Assembly (NCBI GenBank): GCA_028293125.1
Contig: JAQGPJ010000026.1
Coordinates: 118,689-182,688, forward strand
Direction: 5' to 3'
From: Verrucomicrobiales bacterium
GTDB lineage: Bacteria > Verrucomicrobiota > Verrucomicrobiia > Verrucomicrobiales > V1-33
Length of the DNA stretch: 64,000 bases
Positions 1 through 9,180 of this stretch are shown in pieces (position 1 is the first letter of the stretch; each line of letters begins with the position of its first letter). Under the pieces are notes generated by a model. That model was given only the letters and a program-made list of their open reading frames with translations, ran no database searches and was not told the origin of the DNA. Both the position numbers and the translations under genes were made by a program.

Positions 1-3000
1 AGTCACTGCCCATCAGCGAGTATCCGGAGATCGTGCCGCCCACCATCGTGGTGGTGGCCGCCTATCCGGGAGCCAGCCCCGACGTCATCGGCACCACGGT
101 GGCCTCTCCCTTGGAGGAGATGATCAACGGCGTGGAGAACAGCCTCTACATGTCCTCCCAGGGCACGGCGGACGGCACCATGAGCCTGACCGTCACCTTC
201 AAGCTGGGCACGGATATCGACAAGGCCCAGGTGCAGGTGCAGAACCGTGTGAACCAGGCCCTGCCCCGCCTGCCACAGGAGGTGCAGCGCATCGGCGTCA
301 CCGTCACCAAGCAGTCGCCCGACCTGACCATGGTCGTCCATCTGCGGTCACCGGGTAAAAAATACGATGAGATCTTTGTCCGCAACTACGCCACCCTCCA
401 GGTGAAGGATGTGCTGGCCCGGCTGCCCGGGGTGGGCCAGGTGCAGCTTTTCGGATCCGGCGACTATTCCATGCGTGTCTGGCTGGATCCGGAAAAGGCC
501 GCCTCCCGCAATATCACCGCCACCGACGTGGTCGCCGCCATTCAGCAGCAGAACGCGCAGGTCGCCGCCGGCTCCGTGGGCGCGCCGCCGCTGAAGGACG
601 CCACCGCCCTGACGCTGACCATCAATGCCAAGGGCCGTCTGACCACTGAGGAGGAGTTTGGAAAAATCGTGATCAAAATCGGTGCCGAGGGGCAGCCTGT
701 TTACCTCAGCGACATCGCGCGCCTGCAATTGGGGGCCAGCGACTACGCCCTGCGCTCCCAGCTTGACAACGAGCCCGCCGTTGCCATTCCCATTTTCCAG
801 CTTCCGGGATCCAACGCCCTGGATCTTTCCAAAAGTGTGCGCGGCGCCATGGAGGAACTGTCCAAAGCCTTCCCGCCCGGACTGGAGTACAAAATCGCCT
901 ACGACCCCACCGTCTTTGTGGACAAGTCCATCGACGCCGTCATCCACACGCTTCTGGAGGCGGTGCTGCTGGTGGTGCTGGTGGTGATCCTGTTCCTCCA
1001 GACGTGGCGCGCCTCCATTATCCCGCTGGTGGCGGTGCCCGTGTCCCTCATCGGCACCTTTGCGGTGATGCACGCGCTGGGTTTCTCCATCAACAACCTG
1101 TCCCTCTTCGGTCTCGTGCTGGCCATCGGGATCGTGGTGGATGACGCCATTGTGGTCGTGGAGAATGTGGAGCGGAATATTGAACTGGGAATGACCCCGA
1201 TGGCGGCCACCGAGCAGGCCATGAAGGAGGTGACCGGCCCGATCATCGCCACTGCCCTGGTGCTGTGCGCGGTGTTTATCCCCACCGCCTTCATCAGCGG
1301 CCTGACGGGCCAGTTCTACAAGCAGTTCGCCATCACCATCGCCATCTCCACGGTGATTTCGGCCTTCAACTCCCTGACCCTCTCCCCCGCGCTCAGCGCC
1401 ATCCTGCTTCAGCAGCACGGGGCCAAAAAGGATCTGCTGTCGAGAGGCATCGACCGTGTGTTCGGCTGGTTTTTCCGGGGTTTCAACAAATTCTTCAGCG
1501 CCGCCTCCAAGGGGTATGGCTGGGGTGTTCAGAAGACGCTGCGCTTCAGTCTGGTGGCCCTGCTGGTTTACGGCGGCCTTATTTTCCTGACCGCCAAGGT
1601 CTTCAACAAAGTCCCCACCGGCTTCATCCCCGCCCAGGACAAGCAGTATCTGATCGCCATCGGCTCTCTGCCCAACGGCACTTCCCTGGAGCGCACCGAG
1701 GCCGTCATCCGGCGCATGTCGGAGATCGCGCTGGAAACCCCCGGCGTGGCCAATTCCGTGGCTTTCCCCGGTCTGTCCATCAGCGGTTTCACCACCAGCG
1801 CCAATGCCGGTATTGCCTTTATCTGTCTCAAAGATTTCGAGGAGCGTAAAACGGAGGAGACCAGCGGCAACGCCATCGCGGCGGTGATCCAGAAGCGTCT
1901 CTTTCAGGAGATTCCGGATGCCCTCGTGATCGTGGTGCCGCCGCCGCCCGTGAACGGCCTGGGCACCAGCGGCGGCTTCAAGGTTCAGATCCAGGACCGT
2001 GCCAGCCTGGGCTACAAGCAGCTGTATGAGGTCACGCAGAAGGTGATGGCCAAAGCGCGGCAGAACCCGGCTTTCGATCCCCAGCAGGTCTATTCCAACT
2101 TCCAGATCAATGTGCCCCAGCTGCAGATTGATGACAACCGCGTGAAGGCCATCGCCCAGGGGGTGAATCTTCAGGAGCTTTACGCGACCCTCCAGATTTA
2201 CCTGGGCTCGCTGTATGTGAATGATTTCAACCGCTTTGGCCGCACCTACAAGGTGGTGGTGCAGGCCGACGAGCCCTTCCGCCGCACGCGGGAGGACATC
2301 AGCAAGCTGAAGGTCCGGAACGCCCAGGGGGCGATGATCCCCATCTCCTCTCTGATCCATGTGAGCGACTCCTTCGGCCCCGACCGCGTGATGCACTACA
2401 ATTCCTTCCCGGCGGCGGACATCAATGCCACCCCTGCGGCGGGCTACAGTTCCGGTCAGGCCGAGGCGGCCATGACGGAAATTCTGAAGGAGGTGCTGCC
2501 GCGCGGCATGAATTATGAATGGACGGAGCTGAAATACCAGCAGGTGCTGGCCGGCAACACCGCGGTTTACATCTATCCGCTGTGTCTGCTGCTGGTGTTT
2601 CTGGTGCTGGCGGCACAGTACGAAAGCCTGCGCCTGCCACTGGCGATCATCCTCATTGTGCCCACCTGTCTGCTCAGCGCCATGCTCGGGGTGATGATCA
2701 GGGGGGGGGACAACAACATCTTTACCCAGATCGGCCTCATCGTGCTCGTCGGTCTGGCGTGTAAAAACGCCATTCTGATCGTGGAGTTCGCCCGTGAGAA
2801 ACAGGCCCACGGCATGAGCGCCGCCGAAGCCGCGCTGGAGGCCTGCCGCCTGCGTCTGCGTCCGATTCTGATGACCTCCATCGCCTTCATCGCGGGGGTG
2901 TATCCCTTGGTGGTGAGCACCGGAGCCGGCTCGGAAATGCGTCAGGCCATGGGCACGGCGGTCTTCGCCGGCATGATCGGCGTCACCCTCTTCGGCCTCT

Positions 3001-3137
3001 TCCTCACCCCGGTCTTCTATTTCCTCCTCATGAGCCGCGGTGCTGCCCCGAAACTCCACGCCGCGGAGGCCGATGCCCTGGCCCCGTCCCGTTCAGGCGA
3101 TCACTCCTCCCACAGCCATCCGCACTCCGCGCACTGA
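1..3137 (+). CDS. RND multidrug efflux permease (AcrB/MexB, HAE1 family), 5' end cut by window
   Basis: Inner-membrane proton-driven drug exporter subunit of a tripartite pump. The frame is already open at base 3 (LPISEYPEIVPPT, matching the first periplasmic segment of AcrB), so roughly 30 N-terminal residues including most of TM1 lie outside the window. The TM4 proton-relay motif AIGIVVDDAIVVVENVER and the TM10 motif CKNAILIVEFA, with the relay lysine, are both present, and the rest of the protein matches the family length without internal breaks. The C-terminus ends in a Ser/His-rich tail (DHSSHSHPHSAH) that is not usual for AcrB. An adaptor gene and a second permease follow on the same strand. 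No outer-membrane channel gene is visible; it may lie upstream. Substrate cannot be predicted from sequence. Confidence 0.95.
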   Translation, partial: SLPISEYPEIVPPTIVVVAAYPGASPDVIGTTVASPLEEMINGVENSLYMSSQGTADGTMSLTVTFKLGTDIDKAQVQVQNRVNQALPRLPQEVQRIGVTVTKQSPDLTMVVHLRSPGKKYDEIFVRNYATLQVKDVLARLPGVGQVQLFGSGDYSMRVWLDPEKAASRNITATDVVAAIQQQNAQVAAGSVGAPPLKDATALTLTINAKGRLTTEEEFGKIVIKIGAEGQPVYLSDIARLQLGASDYALRSQLDNEPAVAIPIFQLPGSNALDLSKSVRGAMEELSKAFPPGLEYKIAYDPTVFVDKSIDAVIHTLLEAVLLVVLVVILFLQTWRASIIPLVAVPVSLIGTFAVMHALGFSINNLSLFGLVLAIGIVVDDAIVVVENVERNIELGMTPMAATEQAMKEVTGPIIATALVLCAVFIPTAFISGLTGQFYKQFAITIAISTVISAFNSLTLSPALSAILLQQHGAKKDLLSRGIDRVFGWFFRGFNKFFSAASKGYGWGVQKTLRFSLVALLVYGGLIFLTAKVFNKVPTGFIPAQDKQYLIAIGSLPNGTSLERTEAVIRRMSEIALETPGVANSVAFPGLSISGFTTSANAGIAFICLKDFEERKTEETSGNAIAAVIQKRLFQEIPDALVIVVPPPPVNGLGTSGGFKVQIQDRASLGYKQLYEVTQKVMAKARQNPAFDPQQVYSNFQINVPQLQIDDNRVKAIAQGVNLQELYATLQIYLGSLYVNDFNRFGRTYKVVVQADEPFRRTREDISKLKVRNAQGAMIPISSLIHVSDSFGPDRVMHYNSFPAADINATPAAGYSSGQAEAAMTEILKEVLPRGMNYEWTELKYQQVLAGNTAVYIYPLCLLLVFLVLAAQYESLRLPLAIILIVPTCLLSAMLGVMIRGGDNNIFTQIGLIVLVGLACKNAILIVEFAREKQAHGMSAAEAALEACRLRLRPILMTSIAFIAGVYPLVVSTGAGSEMRQAMGTAVFAGMIGVTLFGLFLTPVFYFLLMSRGAAPKLHAAEADALAPSRSGDHSSHSHPHSAH

Positions 3138-3144
3138 ACGCCGC

Positions 3145-3174
3145 CTGCTGCCCGCATCTCTGCTGCCCGCATCT
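3145..3174. repeat. 15-bp tandem duplication after RND gene
   Basis: Two perfect adjacent copies of a 15-base unit (CTGCTGCCCGCATCT) lie 8 bases after the stop codon of the first permease. This is probably a slippage duplication. The rest of the 150-base gap before the adaptor gene shows no clear promoter or terminator. Confidence 0.8.
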
Positions 3175-3287
3175 CTAATAGCGGAACACCTCCAAGAAAA
3201 ATTTTCATGAGGAGAGCCGGCTCTCCGCGGGGCCGGCCTCCGCAAACAGGTTGATCCTTTCCCATTGTGCCGCTGGAAGGCGAAAGC

Positions 3288-4571
3288 ATGAATTTCAACT
3301 CACATAAACGGCCCCCCCCTCCCTCTCCGTTCCCCAAACCCCTCCCCCTCATGACTGGCCGAATCCCCGCCATCGCCCTGATGCTTTTGGCAGCCCTGCT
3401 GTCAGGCTGTTCCAAAAATAAAAAAGCTGCCCAGGCCCAGGCTGTGCCCAAGGTCACCGTCGCGTTGCCATTGGTGAAAAAGATTGTGGAATGGGACGAG
3501 TTTGTCGGACGTTTGGAATCGCCGAAAATGGTGAACCTCCGGGCCCGGGTTGGAGGATACCTGGAAAAAATCCATTTCAAGGAAGGAACGGAGGTCAAAG
3601 AGGGCGATCTCCTGATCACCATCGATCCCCGCCCTTTCGCCGCCACTGTTGAAGGCGCGCGCGCCGATCTGGAGCGGGCCCGCGCCCACGCCGCCCTGGC
3701 GAAAAACGAGGCCGTCCGCGCCGAGACCCTGATCAAATCCCGCGCCATCGCGGCTGAGGAGTACGAAAGCCGCCGGAATGCCGCCGCCGAAGCCGAATCC
3801 GCCGTGCAGGTGGCCGCCTCCACGCTGAAAAAAGCGGAGCTGGACCTTGAGTTCACCAGTGTCCGGGCCCCGATCACCGGCCGCATCAGCTATGCCCCAG
3901 TCACCGAGGGCAACCTGGTCACCGGCGGTGAGAAGGATTCCACCCTGCTGACCACCATTGTGGCGCTGGACCCGCTGTATTGCTACTTCGAGGTCGATGA
4001 GCAGTCGGCTTTGAAATACCGGGAGATGCACCGCCAGGGCCAGCGCGTGAGCCCGCTTTTCGAAGCTGTGCCCTCGGAGATGGGGCTGTCCAATGAAAAA
4101 GGATTTCCGCGGAAGGGACAGGTCGATTTTGTGGACAACATGCTGCGCCCGGACACCGGCACCATCCGGGTGCGCGGCACGTTCGCCAATGCCGACAAGC
4201 TGATGGCTCCGGGCTTTTTCGCCCGCGTGCGCATTCCTGGCTCCGGGGAGTACGAGGCCATGCTGATCCGCGATGAGGCCATCGGCAGTGATCAGGGACG
4301 GCCCTTTGTCTATGTCATCGGAGCGGATGGAAAAGCGGAGTACCGCCCTGTCGAAACCGGTCCCATGCAGGACGGCCTGCGCATCGTGAAAGCAGGTCTG
4401 AAGCCAACGGATAAAATCGCCATCAATGGCGTCATGGCGCTCCGCAACGGAACCGTCACCCAGCCCGGGGAGGGACAGATGGCCCTGCCTGCCGCTCCCG
4501 GTCAGCCGGCGGGGTCCGCTGCTTCCGCCGCATCCGCCCCGGCCCGGTCTTCCGCAAAGATCGGCAGTTAG
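3288..4571 (+). CDS. RND efflux periplasmic adaptor (membrane fusion) lipoprotein
   Basis: Adaptor that bridges an RND permease to an outer-membrane channel. A hydrophobic signal ends in the lipobox LLSGC, so the mature protein is probably a lipid-anchored periplasmic protein. Then come the barrel-sandwich half (VNLRARVGGYLEKIHFKEG), an alpha-helical hairpin rich in Ala and Glu, the second lipoyl half (SVRAPITGRISYAPVTEGN), beta-barrel and membrane-proximal parts, and an Ala/Ser/Pro-rich tail. The ATG at 3288 is chosen because GGAAGG sits 7 bases upstream. A downstream ATG at 3351 would give a more compact lipoprotein signal and is a real alternative; a GTG at 3267 is less likely. The second permease starts 23 bases after the stop, so the two are probably cotranscribed. 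Confidence 0.93.
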   Translation: MNFNSHKRPPPPSPFPKPLPLMTGRIPAIALMLLAALLSGCSKNKKAAQAQAVPKVTVALPLVKKIVEWDEFVGRLESPKMVNLRARVGGYLEKIHFKEGTEVKEGDLLITIDPRPFAATVEGARADLERARAHAALAKNEAVRAETLIKSRAIAAEEYESRRNAAAEAESAVQVAASTLKKAELDLEFTSVRAPITGRISYAPVTEGNLVTGGEKDSTLLTTIVALDPLYCYFEVDEQSALKYREMHRQGQRVSPLFEAVPSEMGLSNEKGFPRKGQVDFVDNMLRPDTGTIRVRGTFANADKLMAPGFFARVRIPGSGEYEAMLIRDEAIGSDQGRPFVYVIGADGKAEYRPVETGPMQDGLRIVKAGLKPTDKIAINGVMALRNGTVTQPGEGQMALPAAPGQPAGSAASAASAPARSSAKIGS

Positions 4572-4594
4572 GAACGGCGTCCCTCCGGAGCCCC

Positions 4595-7500
4595 ATGCTC
4601 CGAAACCCCCACTCCCCCTTTCCGATGAATGTTCCCCGTTTCTTCGTTGACCGGCCTGTCTTTGCGGCGGTGGTCAGCATTGTCATCACCATGCTGGGCG
4701 CGCTGGCGTACTTCACGCTGCCCATCTCCCAGTATCCCGAAGTCATTCCGCCCACCGTGGTTGTCAGCGCCAACTACCCCGGCGCCAACGCCTCGGTGCT
4801 GGCCGACACCGTGGCCACCCCGCTGGAGCAGGAGATCAACGGCGTGGAGAACATGCAATATCTCTCGTCGTCCTCCACCTCCGACGGACGATTGCAGATC
4901 ACGGTCACCTTCAAGCTGGGCGTGAATCTTGACCAGGCGCAGGTGCTGGTGCAGAACCGCGTGAACGCCGCCCTGCCCCGCCTGCCGGAGGAGGTGCGCC
5001 GTCTGGGGGTCAGCGCTCTCAAGCGCTCGCCGGACCTCACCATGGCCATTCAGTTCTACTCGCCCGACGGCAGCCGGGACGTGCTTTATCTGGCCAATTA
5101 TGTCAATATTCAGGTGCAGAACCGCATCGCCCGCGTGTCCGGGGTGGCGGAGGCCTCGTCCCTCGGCGGCTTGGATTTCACCATGCGCATCTGGCTGGAT
5201 CCGGAAAAACTGGCTGTCCGCAGCCTGACAGCGCCGGACGTCGTCAGTGCCATCCGTGAGCAGAATATCCAGGTGGCAGCCGGCCAGCTGGGGCAGCCCC
5301 CCGTGCCGCAGGGTCAGCAGTTTCAATACACTCTTACCACCCAGGGCCGGCTGAAAAGCGCCGAGGAGTTTGACCGCATCGTCCTGCGCACCGGTGCCAA
5401 TGGCGATGTCATCCGTCTCAAGGACGTGGCCCGTGTCGAGCTGGGCGGCAAGGACTACGCCCAGAAAAGCTACCGCGACGGCTTGAACGCCGTCTCCCTG
5501 CGTGTGTTCCAGCTGCCGGGATCCAACGCCCTGGACACCGCCGACGCCGTGCGCGCGGAGATGCTGCGCATCAAGGAGCGTTTTCCCACCGGGGTTGACT
5601 ACAGTATCAACTACGACCCCACACAGTTCATCCGCGACTCCATGAAGGCGGTGCTCCACACCCTCGTGGAGGCCGTGCTGCTGGTGGTGCTGGTGGTGGT
5701 GGTGTTCCTGCAGAGCTGGCGCGCCTCGATCATTCCGCTGGTCGCGGTGCCGGTCTCGCTGATCGGCACCCTCGCGTGCCTGGCGGCGTTCGGCTTCTCG
5801 CTGAACAACCTGTCGCTCTTCGGGATCGTGCTGGCCATCGGGATCGTGGTCGATGACGCCATCGTGGTGGTGGAGAATGTGGAGCGCTATCTGGAAAAAG
5901 GCTTCACCCCGCGGGAGGCCACCATCCACGCCATGAAGGAGGTGACCGGTCCGGTCATCGCCATCGCCCTCGTGCTCTGCGCGGTGTTTATTCCCACCGC
6001 GTTCCTCAGCGGCATCACCGGGCAGTTCTACAAGCAGTTCTCCATCACCATCGCCGCCTCCACAGTGATCTCGGCGATCAATTCCCTGACCCTCTCTCCC
6101 GCTCTGGCGGCGCTGCTGCTGCGCCCGCACAGCGCCAAGCCCGACCTCTTCACCCGCGGCATCAATGCCGCGTTTGGCTGGTTCTTCCGGCTCTTCAACA
6201 AGTCCTTCAACTCCCTTTCCGAACTCTACGGCAAAACGGTGGGCAAGGTCATCCGCCACGCCGTCATGGCTCTGGTGCTTTACGGCGGCCTGATCGGACT
6301 GGCGCTCTACTCATTCAACAAGGTGCCCACGGGCTTCATCCCGCAGCAGGACATGGGCTACTTCATGACCGTCATCCAGCTGCCGGACGGCGCGAGCTTC
6401 GAGCGCACGGACGCGGTGGTGAAGCGCGTGGACGAGATCGCCCGGAACACGCCGGGCATCGCCCACACCTTCGCCATCTCCGGCTACTCCAACGTGCTCC
6501 AAGCCAACCAGAGCAATCTGGGGGCCTGCTTCGTGATTCCCGCCCCTTTCGAGGAGCGCGGCAGTGATCCCTCCCTGCACTCCAATGCCCTCATGGCCAA
6601 GCTGCGGGAAAGGTTCGCGGACATCCAGGAGGCCCGGGTCCTTGTGCTGCCGCCGCCGCCCCTGCGCGGTCTGGGCAATGCGGGGGGCTTCAAGCTGCAG
6701 GTCGAGGACCTCAACAACGCCGGCCTGCCCGCACTGGAGGCCGCCACCCGCCGCCTGACGGATGCCCTCGCGGGGGAGCCGGGCTTCAACTCCGTGATCA
6801 CCGGCTTCCGGGCCAACAACCCGCAGTTTAATCTTGAAATTGATCGGGCCCGCGCCAAGACCATGGGGGTCTCCATCTCCGCCATCAATGACACCCTGTC
6901 CACCTATCTGGGCTCCACCTACGTCAATGACTTCAATCTCTTCGGCCGCACCTGGCAGGTGATGGCCATGGCCGAGCCTGCCTACCGCATCAAGCCCGAG
7001 GACATCGGCCGCCTGCGCACCCGCAATGCCAAAGGGGAGATGGTGCCGCTGGGAGCCCTGGTCAAGGTGCAGAAAATCGGCGGGGCCGACCGCGTGCAGC
7101 GCTACAACATGTTCGTCGCCTCGGACGTCAGCGGCAACACGGATGTCTCGCTGAGCACCGGGGACATGATCCGCCGGGTGGATGAGATCGCCAAGTCCGT
7201 GCTGCCCGACGGTTTTGACTATGAGTGGACGGACCTGACCTACCAGCAGATCCAGGCGGGCAATTCCATCGTTTACATTTTCCCGCTCTGCATTCTCTTC
7301 GTCTTCCTGGTGCTGGCCGCCCAGTATGAAAGCTGGTCGCTGCCCCTGGCCGTGATTCTCATCGTGCCCATGTGTCTGCTCAGCGCCATCGGCGGGGTCT
7401 GGATCAGCGGGCAGGACAACAACATCTTCACCCAGATCGGTCTGGTGGTGCTCATCGGTCTGGCGGCCAAGAACGCCATTCTCATCGTGGAGTTCGCCAG

Positions 7501-7822
7501 GCAGCGCATGGACGAGGGACAGGACCGCTTCACCGCCGCCGTGGAGGCCTGCCGCCTCCGCCTGCGCCCCATCCTGATGACCAGCTTCGCCTTCATCCTC
7601 GGCGTGCTGCCCCTCGTGCTGGCCAAAGGCGCGGGAGCGGAGATGCGCAACGCCCTCGGCACCGCCGTCTTCTACGGCATGCTCGGCGTGACCTTCTTCG
7701 GCCTGCTCTTCACCCCCGTCTTCTTCGTCGTCCTGCGCCGCAGGCCTTCAAAGTCCCTTCCGAACGAGCAGCAACTGGAGCTTCCGCTGGAAACGCAGCC
7801 GGCGGCGGGTCCGCATCACTGA
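4595..7822 (+). CDS. RND multidrug efflux permease (AcrB/MexB, HAE1 family)
   Basis: Full-length paralogue of the permease at the window start, about 1065-1075 residues, the usual HAE1 length. It carries FFVDRPVFA at the N-terminus, the TM4 relay AIGIVVDDAIVVVENVER and the TM10 relay AKNAILIVEFA. The start at 4595 has GGAG four bases upstream but adds 10 residues; the ATG at 4625 (MNVPRFFVDRP) fits family alignments better but has no visible ribosome site. It follows the adaptor by 23 bases and is the natural partner of that adaptor. Whether the upstream permease shares the adaptor, as in heteromeric pumps such as MdtBC, cannot be decided here. A decayed fragment resembling this gene's 3' part lies about 1.1 kb downstream. 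Confidence 0.96.
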   Translation: MLRNPHSPFPMNVPRFFVDRPVFAAVVSIVITMLGALAYFTLPISQYPEVIPPTVVVSANYPGANASVLADTVATPLEQEINGVENMQYLSSSSTSDGRLQITVTFKLGVNLDQAQVLVQNRVNAALPRLPEEVRRLGVSALKRSPDLTMAIQFYSPDGSRDVLYLANYVNIQVQNRIARVSGVAEASSLGGLDFTMRIWLDPEKLAVRSLTAPDVVSAIREQNIQVAAGQLGQPPVPQGQQFQYTLTTQGRLKSAEEFDRIVLRTGANGDVIRLKDVARVELGGKDYAQKSYRDGLNAVSLRVFQLPGSNALDTADAVRAEMLRIKERFPTGVDYSINYDPTQFIRDSMKAVLHTLVEAVLLVVLVVVVFLQSWRASIIPLVAVPVSLIGTLACLAAFGFSLNNLSLFGIVLAIGIVVDDAIVVVENVERYLEKGFTPREATIHAMKEVTGPVIAIALVLCAVFIPTAFLSGITGQFYKQFSITIAASTVISAINSLTLSPALAALLLRPHSAKPDLFTRGINAAFGWFFRLFNKSFNSLSELYGKTVGKVIRHAVMALVLYGGLIGLALYSFNKVPTGFIPQQDMGYFMTVIQLPDGASFERTDAVVKRVDEIARNTPGIAHTFAISGYSNVLQANQSNLGACFVIPAPFEERGSDPSLHSNALMAKLRERFADIQEARVLVLPPPPLRGLGNAGGFKLQVEDLNNAGLPALEAATRRLTDALAGEPGFNSVITGFRANNPQFNLEIDRARAKTMGVSISAINDTLSTYLGSTYVNDFNLFGRTWQVMAMAEPAYRIKPEDIGRLRTRNAKGEMVPLGALVKVQKIGGADRVQRYNMFVASDVSGNTDVSLSTGDMIRRVDEIAKSVLPDGFDYEWTDLTYQQIQAGNSIVYIFPLCILFVFLVLAAQYESWSLPLAVILIVPMCLLSAIGGVWISGQDNNIFTQIGLVVLIGLAAKNAILIVEFARQRMDEGQDRFTAAVEACRLRLRPILMTSFAFILGVLPLVLAKGAGAEMRNALGTAVFYGMLGVTFFGLLFTPVFFVVLRRRPSKSLPNEQQLELPLETQPAAGPHH

Positions 7823-7861
7823 GATTGGCAATCACAGCATTCCGTGATGCCGGCTATGCGT

Positions 7862-7918
7862 GTGGCTTTCCGCGCTCAATCCGGCTCTCAATGGACGGAG
7901 CTGAGTGCGGAAAGCCAC
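7862..7918. other. Long stem-loop downstream of RND operon
   Basis: Arms at 7862-7878 and 7902-7918 are inverted repeats of 17 bases with one mismatch that becomes a G-U pair in RNA; the outer 12 bases (GTGGCTTTCCGC) pair perfectly. It starts 40 bases after the permease stop. No T-run follows, so it is not a textbook intrinsic terminator. It could stabilise the mRNA 3' end or be a dispersed palindromic element. The rest of the gap up to 8156 is AT-rich and holds the candidate promoter listed separately. Confidence 0.7.
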
Positions 7919-8074
7919 CCGTCTTCTGCCCCCGGAGGTGTGGGTGCGATTCCGGACTTCCCGAAGTTGCCCAAATCTGCGGGGAGGAGATGTTGTGATC
8001 AACATGCAATTTTATAAAACGGGGGGCCGCGAGGCCGGCTTTTAAATTGCGGAATAAAAATCATCTTTTGGAGC

Positions 8075-8103
8075 TTGTGGACTGGATTTTTAAATGTTAT
8101 ATA
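8075..8103 (+). promoter_or_regulatory. Candidate promoter with overlapping dyad, upstream of 8157 gene
   Basis: TTGTGG (8075-8080) and TATATA (8098-8103) are separated by 17 bases in a strongly AT-rich stretch that contrasts with the GC-rich surroundings. An imperfect dyad, TTTTTAAATGT against TACATTAAAAA (8086-8112), overlaps the -10 element and could be an operator. Position is about 50 bases before the ATG. The -35 match is weak. Confidence 0.35.
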
Positions 8104-8156
8104 CATTAAAAATCTAAAATCATTAAATAAATCAGAAAATAATAAAACCATTTAAA

Positions 8157-8765
8157 ATGTCCGCCCCCTCTAAAATATTCGCCTTCGTTCTGCTCATGAT
8201 GATTGGCGCGCCGCTTTCATCACCCGCCGCCGGGGAAGAGCCGAAAATGAAGACCGTCACCATCGACAAATTTTTCGACGGGCAACTGCAGCCCCTTCCG
8301 CTCAGGCTCAGCATTCCCGCCAATTACGTTCACGCCAAAGGGATGGACGTGGAGGAGACCTACAGCTACTGGATGCCGCCCTCGGAGGTCAAGGCCGCGG
8401 CGGCAAGCGGGGACCTTCCTGTAAAAACAGGGTATATCTATGGCAAGATTTCGATGAGCATGGCCTGGCTGCCGGACAAGAAAAAATTCTCCGGTGAGGC
8501 GGGATACAAGGAAAGCCTCAAAGAGGACGGGATTACGCTCATCTCCGAGCGGCACCGCGATGCCAACGGGTATCCTGTCTGGGCCTCCATCGCTTCAGCG
8601 AAATCCGAGGACGGAAAGTCCATAAAGAGACTCTATATGGCCTATCTCGCCACCAAAATAGAAACCAACTGCATCTACATCGCCTACATGCCCCCGGCCA
8701 AGCTCCCTGAGGCGGAGTCCGACAAAATCTGGAACAGCATCATTGACTCCATCGGGAAAAAATAA
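8157..8765 (+). CDS. Secreted protein of unknown function
   Basis: The 202-residue product starts with a clear Sec signal (MSAPSKIFAFVLLMMIGAPL, then SSPAAGEE), so it is probably periplasmic or secreted. The mature part is of mixed charge with no cysteines and no membrane segment, and shows no motif I recognise. It contains an FFDGQLQPLPLRLSIPANYV segment and ends with a lysine-rich IDSIGKK. No Shine-Dalgarno sequence is evident; the leader is extremely AT-rich. It stands alone between the efflux operon and the restriction locus, with its own candidate promoter. Function unknown. Confidence 0.75.
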   Translation: MSAPSKIFAFVLLMMIGAPLSSPAAGEEPKMKTVTIDKFFDGQLQPLPLRLSIPANYVHAKGMDVEETYSYWMPPSEVKAAAASGDLPVKTGYIYGKISMSMAWLPDKKKFSGEAGYKESLKEDGITLISERHRDANGYPVWASIASAKSEDGKSIKRLYMAYLATKIETNCIYIAYMPPAKLPEAESDKIWNSIIDSIGKK

Positions 8766-8830
8766 CATTTCAAGGTTTGCCGCCGCTGAGGGCTGAGACT
8801 CTGGAAAAATAACGGCCTGCCGCCTCCCTT

Positions 8831-8918
8831 GCCGGGCAAGAGCGCGGGAACGGAGATGCGCCACGTCCCCGGCACCACCGTCCTCCAAGGCATGCCCGGC
8901 GTGACCTTGTCTTTATGA
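8831..8918 (+). pseudogene. Decayed fragment of an RND permease 3' region
   Basis: Bases 8844-8908 align without gaps to 7631-7695 of the upstream RND permease at 56 of 65 positions. Read in the same frame they give AGTEMRHVPGTTVLQGMPGV where the intact gene has AGAEMRNALGTAVFYGMLGV, a TM11-TM12 segment. The frame ends at a TGA (8916-8918). Substitutions destroy the hydrophobic helix, so it is a relic and not a gene. The remaining DNA between 8766 and 9108 shows nothing else I can assign. Confidence 0.75.
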
Positions 8919-9108
8919 CGGTCAAAAGGCGATGCCTGAGGATTTCCCGACATTCAAGGTGATCCATTCAGTTGGTTTTGTGAACCCACCTTGGCTGCTG
9001 CGCTCCCCGGGCAGCTTCAGGCGCAGGTAAGAGTTGGCCAAGCCGGCAAGGGGCGCTCTCAAATAGACAGTCATAAAATTCATCCATTAAGGATGCGGAG
9101 GGAATCAC

Positions 9109-9137
9109 TTGCCCCGATCATTTTAATTTCGTATTAG
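9109..9137 (+). promoter_or_regulatory. Candidate promoter of the hsd operon
   Basis: TTGCCC (9109-9114), a 17-base AT-rich spacer and TATTAG (9132-9137) lie about 45 bases before the hsdR start. Matches are partial and no operator was seen. Confidence 0.3.
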
Positions 9138-9180
9138 GGCCCAATCGCCTGTTTTAGACGAAGCCAAGGTGCAACAATCC

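Noticed and set aside
168..176. Cys in the hsdM AdoMet motif (DPAAGTCGF, protein residues 168-176) as evidence of inactivation
   Set aside because: That position is variable in HsdM, for example Ala in EcoKI, so it does not indicate loss of function.
348..3059. Very long open frame on the minus strand opposite the first RND permease
   Set aside because: Its product is rich in His, Gly, Arg and Gln with no motif, and it mirrors the codon structure of the clear permease gene. It is an antisense shadow in GC-rich DNA.
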